From the NCBI GenBank assembly GCA_002780065.1, contig PEWQ01000018.1:1-5749 (forward strand): DNA of 5,749 bases, in the 5' to 3' direction. This document shows positions 1 to 5,749 of the stretch, one piece after another. Source of the stretch: Candidatus Hydrogenedentes bacterium CG07_land_8_20_14_0_80_42_17. GTDB taxonomy: Bacteria > UBA8481. Each line of letters starts with the position of its first letter. Position 1 is the stretch's first letter. The translations under genes were made by a program, and so were the position numbers. A model generated the notes under the pieces. It was given only the letters and a program-made list of their open reading frames with translations. It ran no database searches and was not told where the DNA came from.

Positions 1-66
1 TTGAAAAGTGCAAATTGGAAAGTGCAAATTGGAAAGTGCAAATTGGAAAGTGCAAATTGAAAATTT
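1..66 (-). repeat. Left heptamer tandem array (inverted copy), cut by the window edge
   Basis: Read on the plus strand, the array alternates CAAATTG (11-17, 25-31, 39-45, 53-59) with AAAAGTG (4-10) and GAAAGTG (18-24, 32-38, 46-52). It ends in a degenerate word at 60-66. On the minus strand this is CAATTTG alternating with CACTTTC or CACTTTT, the same 14-bp dimer as the array at 5544-5711 but in opposite orientation. The first three bases (TTG) are the end of another CAAATTG, so the array continues beyond the window. There is no spacer between units, so it is not a CRISPR. It lies downstream of ugd relative to transcription. Its function is unknown. Confidence 0.93.
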
Positions 67-95
67 TATTTTTCCAATTTGCATTTTGCACTTAT
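51..95. repeat. Head-to-head repeat junction forming an AT-rich palindrome
   Basis: The left array ends in TGCAAATTG (51-59). After a T-rich loop the repeat returns in opposite orientation as CAATTTG (75-81), CATTTTG (82-88) and a partial CACTTAT (89-95). TGCAAATTG pairs perfectly with CAATTTGCA (75-83). AAA (61-63) can also pair with TTT (71-73) across one mismatch, leaving a 7-nt loop at 64-70. The stem is AT-rich, and on the minus strand no U-run follows it, so it would be a poor terminator for the operon. It is better described as an inversion or junction point within the repeat family. Confidence 0.7.
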
Positions 96-156
96 TTCAC
101 ACGGTCATAGATAGTGAGGCATTGTATGCGTATCCTTGGAGGCTTGCTACGAATGC

Positions 157-1497
157 TTATCTTTCATCATTCAAAACAGGAGGTCTTCCCATCGAATAAT
201 AAACGAAACCGGCGCGCGTCATATCTTGCGGCTTGAACATATTTCTACCATCGATAATTATCGGCCGCTTAAGTAATTTTTTTATCTCAAGAATATCGGA
301 GAATCGGAATTCCTTCCATTCGGTCAAAACAAGCAAAGCGTCCGCACCATTAATTGCTTCTTCTTTTGAATTTACATACACAGTTTTTTTCGGAAGAAGA
401 TCTTTCGCTTTCTCCATTGCTACAGGATCATACGCAATCACTTCAGCGCCTTCTTTCAATAACTCGGAAATTATATCTATCGAAGGAGCCGATCTCATAT
501 CGTCAGTATTCGGTTTAAACGAGAGTCCCCAAACTCCAAGTTTCTTTCCCTTCACAACCCAAAGCGCTTCATGAACCTTTTTTACAAAATTTTTGCGCTG
601 ACCGTCATTTATTCGCTCGACTTCTTTCAATAAAGAAAAATCAATACCTTTTTCCTGAGCAATTCTATGAAACGCCTTCACATCTTTTGGAAAGCATGAG
701 CCTCCGTAGCCTAAACCCGCAGAAAGAAAGCTCGGACTTATGCGCCTGTCCAAACCCATTCCACGAGCAATCATCTCTACATCAGCTCCTGTCGCTTCAG
801 CGAGCTTACTGACGGCATTGATAAAAGAAATCTTTGTTGCGAGAAAAGAGTTCGACGCGTGCTTAATAATTTCTGCCGAATAAATATCCGTAGCAAGAAG
901 CGGCGCATGAATAGGTTCATAGAGTTCGCGCAAAAGCGCCTCCGAGCGAGGAGAAGTGACTCCGATAACAATCCTGTCCGGTTTAAGAAAATCTTCAACA
1001 GCGGAGCCTTCCCTCAAAAATTCGGGATTGGATGCGACATCAAACTCCCTGTCGTGCGGAGCGTAATAACGTATAGTTCGAGAGACCTTATCGCCCGTTT
1101 CAACAGGCACGGTGCTTTTGTCGACAATTAGTCTGTAAGAATTATTTGGTAAACTTGAAAGATTTTCCGCGATAGTGCGGGCAACATTCTCCACATAAGA
1201 AAGGTCTGCTGAACCGTCTTCGCGGGGCGGAGTATTAACAGCTATAAAAATTATATCAGTCTCCCTCATGGCTTCTTCAATAGAAGTGTCAAACGAAAGC
1301 CGTCCGGCCGCAATATTCCGAGCAATCATCTCCGGAAGTCCTGGCTCATATATCGGGCATCCGCCGGAACTTAAGAAAGCAATCTTCTCCTCGTTATTGT
1401 CTACGCAAATAACTTTATGCCCAATCTCCGCAAAACATGTTCCTGTCACCAGTCCAACGTAACCTGAGCCAATCATGCTTATTTTTAATGATCCCAT
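157..1497 (-). CDS. ugd: UDP-glucose 6-dehydrogenase
   Basis: The product (446 aa, normal for the family) oxidises UDP-glucose twice with NAD+ to give UDP-glucuronate in the cytoplasm, a precursor for capsule, LPS core or lipid A sugars. The N-terminal Rossmann domain opens with the NAD-binding GSGYVG (residues 10-15) and acidic D33 at the end of the second strand. NTPP follows at 88-91. KSTVPV (127-132) holds the conserved Thr (T129), and NPEFLREG (157-164) holds E159 and E163. K212 and N216 precede the active-site motif GLGYGGSCFPKD (261-272), with catalytic C268 and D272. The spacing K-N-C-D matches my recollection of the Streptococcus pyogenes enzyme (K204, N208, C260, D264). The C-terminal UDP-binding domain contains GLSFKPNTDDMR (324-335). 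The start has a strong Shine-Dalgarno sequence, and the gene begins 16 nt after lptD stops. GDP-mannose dehydrogenase is the closest alternative, but the motifs favour Ugd. Confidence 0.95.
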   Translation of the reverse strand: MGSLKISMIGSGYVGLVTGTCFAEIGHKVICVDNNEEKIAFLSSGGCPIYEPGLPEMIARNIAAGRLSFDTSIEEAMRETDIIFIAVNTPPREDGSADLSYVENVARTIAENLSSLPNNSYRLIVDKSTVPVETGDKVSRTIRYYAPHDREFDVASNPEFLREGSAVEDFLKPDRIVIGVTSPRSEALLRELYEPIHAPLLATDIYSAEIIKHASNSFLATKISFINAVSKLAEATGADVEMIARGMGLDRRISPSFLSAGLGYGGSCFPKDVKAFHRIAQEKGIDFSLLKEVERINDGQRKNFVKKVHEALWVVKGKKLGVWGLSFKPNTDDMRSAPSIDIISELLKEGAEVIAYDPVAMEKAKDLLPKKTVYVNSKEEAINGADALLVLTEWKEFRFSDILEIKKLLKRPIIIDGRNMFKPQDMTRAGFVYYSMGRPPVLNDER

Positions 1498-1504
1498 TTC
1501 TCTT

Positions 1505-1509
1505 CTCCT
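1505..1509 (-). promoter_or_regulatory. Shine-Dalgarno site of ugd
   Basis: On the minus strand AGGAG sits 7 nt before the ugd ATG, inside the 16-nt gap after the lptD stop codon. It selects the first ATG (1497) over the in-frame Met at residue 8. It is the only clear Shine-Dalgarno sequence among the three genes of the window. Confidence 0.85.
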
Positions 1510-1513
1510 AAAA

Positions 1514-3496
1514 TTATGGAAACTTCATCTCCGCGCTGACTCTGAAGTCCCATCTATTAACTGCCTTCTGATCTGTAATTCTAAATCCAATTATCCAATC
1601 ATGGAACTCTCTAGTCAAATTATACGAAGCGAAATCCATTCTTTGTTCCGTTAAATTATATGACGCATTCAGCCCGAATTCCCATACTTTTGCAAAACGG
1701 GTCAGCGCTCCGAGTGAAGCGTTCTCATAATCCTTTAGCCCTGCATCGCCGCGGCGATAGTTATACCCAGACGAAATTGTCACGCCGGGTCTCGAATAAC
1801 TGAATGAAGTCCATGCATCGCGGAGTCCAATTCCGTTCGGCAAATAAGTCACTCCGATATCCAAAGAAGAATTTTGTATCGGCCAAACCGAAATCTTTCC
1901 TACAATCGGAAGATAGCGTTCAGCTCCATTTCTGTCAAAATCAAAACCGCCGTCCAGCCTCACTCTCAGCTTTTCCTTCCACGTGCGGCCGTTTCTAGTC
2001 ATCATTCCCTGATCCAAAATAATTTTCAAAGTTCTTGCATCGCGCTCGCGGTCAATGTGCTCAATTATCGAATATGCATCTCCTCTATTCCAACCCAAAC
2101 CCCGTTCCAAGAATTCCAGCCCCGGCCGAATCGAATACGAAACATCATTCGAGAGGTTAAAGCGCCTATAATTTGTAAGAGCAAATCCCGCAGACGGCAT
2201 AACTCGATAAGGTTCCGGAATAGCTCCAGTGTCATTAAGATATCCGATAGCCGATATTCGCGCCTCAGGCGTAAACGCAAAACCTTTTCCGAGCTCAAAC
2301 TTTCTTCTAACTCTGATTTCCGCATCGCCTCTTGTTAACCCGACATCATCCCCTGCGGATGGATTGTCTCTTTTCGAAAGCGAAGCTATTCCGCTGTCAT
2401 AAGGATTGCTGATCCGAAAGACAGTAAAGCCGCCTTTAGCTTCCAAAAAAACTTTTTCAAATATGGGATGCGGAGAATAATTCCATCTCAGTTCCGGCAA
2501 TCTTTCGATAAGGTCATAATCATCGCGGCGCTGGTTCACCGCGACACGAAGAACTCCGGCGGCTCCGTCACCGCGCCACGAAAGCGAAGCTCGCGAAATT
2601 GGATCGGGCTTTGAAGCAAAATCTTCGAAACGATAATCCTGAAGAAAAAGTCCGTCGGTGACGAAATAAATGTCAGCTCTCGAAGTAAGCCTCTCCAGAA
2701 GTTCCTGTCTATACTGAGCGCGAGCAACTCCTCTGCCGCCGCGATCGCGTTCATCAATTCTGTAAAGATCAAAATCCAGATTTCCACGCTTCAATGCAAT
2801 TGACCCTAGAGCTCCGTATGCCCAGCCGCGGCGAGAACGCCAATCCAATATTACTTCAGCATCAGCAGCATCGGTCGAGATAATTCTGTAAGCAGTTTTT
2901 ACGAAGTAGCCTTCGTAATCCGACTTGCCGGCACGAATTCTAAATGGAGGTTTTCCTCCTGCCGGTCTCAAAGAAAGATACGGCCACCAAAATACCGGGG
3001 TCTTACCGATATACATAGTTGCTCCTGATAATTTCAAATGAGTGCCGTCGTAAGAAGCTCGATTGAGTTTGAAGTGATAATGCGGAGGTTCTTTGTCGCA
3101 TGAAGTTGCCGTCACATCCGACAATTCGAAACGTTCCGTGCCGAGCGCTTGCATAACCTTTGCCCTGACAAACCACGAGTCTTCAACAAATTTCACGTCG
3201 TCAAATCTGCCCTCTCCAATCGCAATATCATAAATGCCATGCGATGCGGTAGCAGTCCTTCCACTATATTCAATTTGAACAGCGCCTTCGGCTGTAATTA
3301 ATCCGTCTATCTTTCCTGAGATTGTGTCTGCCTTTAAAGTAAGTTCCGATTCAGTAGTCGTTCCTGCTCTGATAACTGAAACATTTCCGATGAGTTCCAT
3401 ACGGCGAGAGTCAATAACATAATTAGAAGTATCCGCTTTAAAATCGACGCGCGGCTGAGATGAAATTAGAAAAGTTGCAAATAATATTTCGAACAT
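1514..3496 (-). CDS. lptD: LptD/OstA-like LPS-assembly outer-membrane protein
   Basis: LptD is the outer-membrane beta-barrel that, plugged by lipoprotein LptE, receives LPS from the LptA periplasmic bridge and inserts it in the outer leaflet. Residues about 2-13 form a short hydrophobic segment (a weak signal peptide with no Lys or Arg). Residues about 17-130 are an OstA/LptA-like beta-jellyroll, with repeating segments such as MELIGNVSV and LITAEGAVQI. The characteristic LptD linker follows: TSCDKEPPHYHF (131-142), then TPVFWWPYLSLRP (166-178). Residues about 190-660 alternate polar and hydrophobic residues like barrel strands. The last strand reads WDFRVSAEMKF, with Phe next to last and an unusual terminal Pro. 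C133 is the only cysteine, so the disulfides known from E. coli LptD cannot form. At 660 aa it is shorter than the E. coli protein. An in-frame TAA 15 nt upstream makes this ATG the first usable start. No Shine-Dalgarno sequence is visible. Confidence 0.88.
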   Translation of the reverse strand: MFEILFATFLISSQPRVDFKADTSNYVIDSRRMELIGNVSVIRAGTTTESELTLKADTISGKIDGLITAEGAVQIEYSGRTATASHGIYDIAIGEGRFDDVKFVEDSWFVRAKVMQALGTERFELSDVTATSCDKEPPHYHFKLNRASYDGTHLKLSGATMYIGKTPVFWWPYLSLRPAGGKPPFRIRAGKSDYEGYFVKTAYRIISTDAADAEVILDWRSRRGWAYGALGSIALKRGNLDFDLYRIDERDRGGRGVARAQYRQELLERLTSRADIYFVTDGLFLQDYRFEDFASKPDPISRASLSWRGDGAAGVLRVAVNQRRDDYDLIERLPELRWNYSPHPIFEKVFLEAKGGFTVFRISNPYDSGIASLSKRDNPSAGDDVGLTRGDAEIRVRRKFELGKGFAFTPEARISAIGYLNDTGAIPEPYRVMPSAGFALTNYRRFNLSNDVSYSIRPGLEFLERGLGWNRGDAYSIIEHIDRERDARTLKIILDQGMMTRNGRTWKEKLRVRLDGGFDFDRNGAERYLPIVGKISVWPIQNSSLDIGVTYLPNGIGLRDAWTSFSYSRPGVTISSGYNYRRGDAGLKDYENASLGALTRFAKVWEFGLNASYNLTEQRMDFASYNLTREFHDWIIGFRITDQKAVNRWDFRVSAEMKFP

Positions 3497-3497
3497 T

Positions 3498-3533
3498 TTT
3501 AGTAATTGTTATCGTTGAAGCGAAAAAAGTCAA
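3498..3533 (-). promoter_or_regulatory. Possible internal promoter before lptD
   Basis: On the minus strand TTGACT (3533-3528; five of six matches to the -35 consensus) is separated by 17 nt from AACAAT (3510-3505; four of six matches to -10). It starts just after the stop codon of the upstream gene. Initiation would fall at about 3498, almost on the lptD ATG, giving a leaderless or nearly leaderless mRNA. That would fit the missing Shine-Dalgarno sequence. The call rests on consensus matching alone, in an AT-rich 41-nt gap. Confidence 0.25.
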
Positions 3534-3537
3534 CTTC

Positions 3538-5442
3538 TCACCACTTCTCTTTACAATCCGCCAACGCTTTTTGTAAGCGCATAGCTGTCAGCGGCGGCGG
3601 AGGCAATGCTTCGCCTGGAAACGCAATCCACGGTCCAAGTCCTGAAGTCTGTCGAATGATGTATCGACCGTCTGTTACGTATTCTTCTCCCTGCACTCCA
3701 CCCATAGCTAAAGCGGGCCGCACTCGGTCATTTGAAAGATTGAGTTTTTCGTAGATGAGTCCGGCAATCTCTGCAGAACTGATTGGTGCAGTGTCATCTC
3801 TTCGCACTGAATGCCGCGGATCATACAACACGAGTGGAACCCATACTAATCCTCGTGTGATTTGATCAGGCATGCGCACGACAATGTTTTCATCGCCCAA
3901 AGGCTCGCCATGGTCTGCTGTAACGATAATAAGCGTGCGGGTGTCGAGCCCTTCTTCTCTCAAAAAGATGCGGAACTCATCTAGAAAATCATCGAACGAT
4001 CTCGCGGCATCATCGTAGCGGTTGCGAAAAGCATTGAGTACATCAAGAAGTTCACCCTGCGGCAAAGTGTTAGGTTTCCATTCACCCCAAACCGACCAGA
4101 AATGCTGCACGTCACGCGGCGAAGCAGTCTTGCTCCATAGTCTTCCTTTTTTAGGCGACGCAGTCGACGGCATATGGAGCCTCAGGTCGTGCGCATAAAC
4201 AAAGAATGGCTGATTCTGATTCTTTGCGCGCTTGATGAAATCGTAAATCTGATTCGCCTGTAGTCGGTTATATTCTCCTTTGACGCGAAAGCCGGTCTGC
4301 CGAGTCCATCCGAAAAGAGATGCAGTCAGATATCCGAAAACCCAGCGGTCAGGATGTCCCTCAAGAAAAGACGAGTCGCGCATCTCCCATGAGCCGCGCG
4401 AAAATTCGTCGAACGCAGTCTTTGTCAGTCCGCCCGCCTCGTAATATTCCTCCCACATCCAGCCCCCTGTCTTGTATCCCAGCGACCGAAGCCGGCCTGG
4501 CAAAGATTGCTCAGGATGAGGATCGACAGCATCAAGCGTCACAAGTTTATGCTCAACCGGAGAAAGGCCGGTAAGAATTGAGGTGACGCTCACCGCCGTA
4601 AAAGTATGCGACGATATCGAGCGATGGTATACCGTTGAGGATTCTGCAAGCGAGTTAAGAGCAGGTGTTGTGTTGCGGACATAGCCCTCGATTCCAGTTC
4701 GATCCGCGCGCAACGAATCGCAAACGAGAATTACAACATTGAGTCGGTCAACTTGAGGCGCAACCACATCAACATGATTAGGCAAGCTCGGATGAATATG
4801 AGCAGCAACTGCGGCAATGAGAAGCGCAGCAGGCGCAATCGCCTCTGAAATGCGCCGGCGCCTGAAGAACCATGCGAGAAGCACAACAAGCATCGCCTGC
4901 CCCAGCGGCAGTATAAGCGCAGGCCATTGCGAGAAATGATTTATGACGGAAGAAAATTTTCCCTCCATGCGAATTGCTTCTTCAAACCCTCGAGCGAATG
5001 TAGGCAAAGCAGGAGCCATTGCGCACACGATAATTCTGCCGCCTCTGCCCGCATTATCAACAAAGGTGCAGTTGAGAAGCCATGCTAGAATCCAAATTAA
5101 AAAACTCACGGTTAAAATCTGAAGATAAAAAGAAAACCCATCTGATGAGAAAGGAGAGATTAAAGTTTCCCGATGTAAAAGAAACGCACCGATCGCCGTA
5201 ATCATAAGTGCAAGCACAGTTGGAGCCGCAAATCGCTGTCTGCTTGCAAAGAAGTGTCCTGTTATAATTCCCGCAACAGCACCGATGGCACAGTAAAGAA
5301 TGAGTAGTTGAGTCCACGGAATAAATCTTCCTGAGTATTGTTCCTCAAGAATCGCCTCTCCTGCCAAAAGCAGTAGCATTGCAAAAATGCCGTAGACAGC
5401 ACCCAGAAGCATTTTTCGAGGCAAGGTCAAATTACATTCCAC
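3538..5442 (-). CDS. Membrane-anchored sulfatase/phosphotransferase-superfamily protein, substrate unknown
   Basis: This 634-aa protein has a membrane module and a catalytic domain of the alkaline phosphatase/sulfatase superfamily. Likely membrane segments are near residues 11-31, 43-65, 73-90, 105-125, 136-150 (short), 173-194 and 200-216. Basic loops (RKM start, SRQR 67-70, RGGR 133-136, RRRR 194-197) predict the cytoplasmic sides and place the C-terminal domain in the periplasm. The domain begins NVVILVCDSLRAD (235-247), with metal-ligand candidate D242. FTAVSVTSILTG (281-292) aligns with the family nucleophile segment and puts T282 at the nucleophile position. HDLRLHMP (418-425) supplies H418 and H423, and TADHGEPLGDE (508-518) supplies D510 and H511. 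There is no C-x-P-S-R formylglycine signature, so a classical sulfatase is unlikely. Thr-type transferases (LtaS, phosphoethanolamine or phosphoglycerol transferases) are a closer analogy. The start is uncertain: GTG at 5442 follows an in-frame TGA by one codon. TTG codons at residues 5 and 7, or ATG at residue 11 (5412), are alternatives, and none has a clear Shine-Dalgarno sequence. Confidence 0.85.
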   Translation of the reverse strand: MECNLTLPRKMLLGAVYGIFAMLLLLAGEAILEEQYSGRFIPWTQLLILYCAIGAVAGIITGHFFASRQRFAAPTVLALMITAIGAFLLHRETLISPFSSDGFSFYLQILTVSFLIWILAWLLNCTFVDNAGRGGRIIVCAMAPALPTFARGFEEAIRMEGKFSSVINHFSQWPALILPLGQAMLVVLLAWFFRRRRISEAIAPAALLIAAVAAHIHPSLPNHVDVVAPQVDRLNVVILVCDSLRADRTGIEGYVRNTTPALNSLAESSTVYHRSISSHTFTAVSVTSILTGLSPVEHKLVTLDAVDPHPEQSLPGRLRSLGYKTGGWMWEEYYEAGGLTKTAFDEFSRGSWEMRDSSFLEGHPDRWVFGYLTASLFGWTRQTGFRVKGEYNRLQANQIYDFIKRAKNQNQPFFVYAHDLRLHMPSTASPKKGRLWSKTASPRDVQHFWSVWGEWKPNTLPQGELLDVLNAFRNRYDDAARSFDDFLDEFRIFLREEGLDTRTLIIVTADHGEPLGDENIVVRMPDQITRGLVWVPLVLYDPRHSVRRDDTAPISSAEIAGLIYEKLNLSNDRVRPALAMGGVQGEEYVTDGRYIIRQTSGLGPWIAFPGEALPPPPLTAMRLQKALADCKEKW

Positions 5443-5479
5443 ACTTCACGCATCACAATCCATAAACAATTTTCTCGAA

Positions 5480-5495
5480 AGTATCAAAGTATCAA
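5480..5495. repeat. Two tandem copies of an 8-bp word upstream of the operon
   Basis: AGTATCAA occurs twice back to back (5480-5487, 5488-5495). The second copy overlaps the edge of the proposed -10 element, so the pair could be a regulator site near the start point. It is equally possible that this is chance in AT-rich DNA. Confidence 0.4.
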
Positions 5496-5502
5496 TATAA
5501 CA
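5494..5502 (-). promoter_or_regulatory. Possible extended -10 promoter element for the three-gene operon
   Basis: On the minus strand TG-T-TATATT (5502-5494) matches an extended -10 element, with TATATT agreeing with TATAAT at five of six positions. No good -35 box lies at the right distance, as is often true of extended -10 promoters. Initiation near 5487 would give a leader of about 45 nt before the GTG start. An alternative -10-like TATAAA lies further upstream at 5525-5530, close to the repeat array. Both are pattern matches in an AT-rich gap. Confidence 0.35.
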
Positions 5503-5543
5503 CTTTTTCTAGGGGAAAGGCATATTTTATAATAGGGCTTGTC

Positions 5544-5711
5544 CAATTTGCACTTTTCAATTTGCACTTTTCAATTTGTACTTTTCAATTTGCACTTTCC
5601 AATTTGCAATTTTCAATTTGCACTTTTCAATTTGTACTTTTCAATTTGCACTTTCCAATTTGCACTTTCCAATTTGCAATTTTCAATTTGCACTTTCCAA
5701 TTTGCAATTTC
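5544..5711 (+). repeat. Right heptamer tandem array: 24 heptamers in twelve 14-bp dimers
   Basis: The stretch divides exactly into 24 words of 7 bp with no slippage. The first word of every dimer is CAATTTG (12 of 12 identical). The second word varies: CACTTTT in dimers 1, 2 and 6; TACTTTT in 3 and 7; CACTTTC in 4, 8, 9 and 11; CAATTTT in 5 and 10; CAATTTC in 12. The run of dimers 2-4 recurs as dimers 6-8, so the 42 bp at 5558-5599 repeats at 5614-5655. CAATTTG is a perfect odd palindrome around its central T, so only that base tells its strand. The array has no spacers. It contains no stop on the plus strand, which creates a meaningless open frame at 5539-5742. Confidence 0.96.
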
Positions 5712-5718
5712 AAATATA

Positions 5719-5745
5719 GAATTAGGTGTTGTGTCCCTCTAATTC
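5719..5745. repeat. Perfect 7-bp inverted repeat just beyond the right array
   Basis: GAATTAG (5719-5725) and CTAATTC (5739-5745) are exact reverse complements around a 13-nt loop, starting 7 nt after the array ends. As RNA this would be a weak AT-rich hairpin with no following U-run visible before the window ends. It might mark a boundary of a repeat-bearing element or be part of the next feature outside the window. Confidence 0.5.
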
Positions 5746-5749
5746 CAAT

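Noticed and set aside
95-156. Rho-independent terminator downstream of ugd
   Set aside because: Only a 4-bp GCAT/ATGC hairpin (119-129) is present, with no U-run after it on the minus strand. The palindrome at 51-83 is AT-rich and also lacks a U-run on that strand.
8-199. Open frame on the plus strand covering the left array and the end of ugd
   Set aside because: It begins in the repeat on GTG, has no ribosome-binding site and runs into the 3' end of ugd on the opposite strand. No recognisable protein features.
1874-2338. 154-codon plus-strand open frame opposite lptD
   Set aside because: It is a shadow of the well-supported lptD coding frame. Its product is basic and Ser-rich with no domain pattern.
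3538-5442. Classical formylglycine sulfatase
   Set aside because: No C-x-P-S-R or S-x-P-S-R signature. The equivalent segment is FTAVSVTS with Thr at the nucleophile position.
5544-5711. CRISPR array
   Set aside because: The units are 7 or 14 bp and directly adjacent, with no unique spacers. No cas genes are present.
5539-5742. Open frame on the plus strand with a repetitive Phe/Cys/Asn/Leu-rich product
   Set aside because: It is wholly a translation of the heptamer array. The 14-bp dimer is not a multiple of three and has no plus-strand stops, so it stays open in any frame. It starts on TTG without a ribosome-binding site.
1-5749. Insertion sequence or composite transposon
   Set aside because: No transposase or recombinase gene is visible in the window and no target-site duplication can be shown. 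The flanking elements are simple tandem heptamers, not terminal repeats of a known family.

Overview
The window looks like part of a diderm (Gram-negative-type) bacterial chromosome. The evidence is a gene for LptD, the outer-membrane protein that inserts lipopolysaccharide. The phylum cannot be fixed from this sequence. Moderate GC content and long AT-rich tandem repeats between genes would fit an uncultivated bacterial lineage, but that is only an impression.

Layout: three genes lie head to tail on the minus strand and occupy almost everything between 157 and 5442. In transcription order they are (1) a membrane-anchored protein of the sulfatase/alkaline-phosphatase superfamily (3538-5442), (2) an LptD/OstA-like outer-membrane protein (1514-3496) and (3) UDP-glucose 6-dehydrogenase (157-1497). 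The gaps are 41 and 16 nt, so an operon is likely. A possible promoter lies just upstream of the first gene, and a weaker internal one lies before lptD. I found no convincing rho-independent terminator after ugd.

How the genes fit together: all three products belong to envelope polysaccharide or lipid biology. Ugd makes UDP-glucuronate, a precursor for acidic sugars in capsule, LPS core or lipid A decoration. LptD delivers LPS to the outer leaflet. The membrane enzyme has its predicted catalytic domain in the periplasm, where it could add or remove a phospho- or sulfo-group on an envelope glycan or lipid. That link is inferred from context.

The flanks are the most unusual part. At both window ends are tandem arrays built from the same 7-bp word in a 14-bp dimer, one half nearly invariant and the other variable. 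The right array (5544-5711) is 24 heptamers, exactly in register. The left array (1-66, running off the edge) is the same repeat in inverted orientation. Next to it is a short head-to-head copy that makes a palindrome. The operon is thus bracketed by inverted copies of one repeat family. The reading frames across these arrays appear to be artefacts of the repeat.
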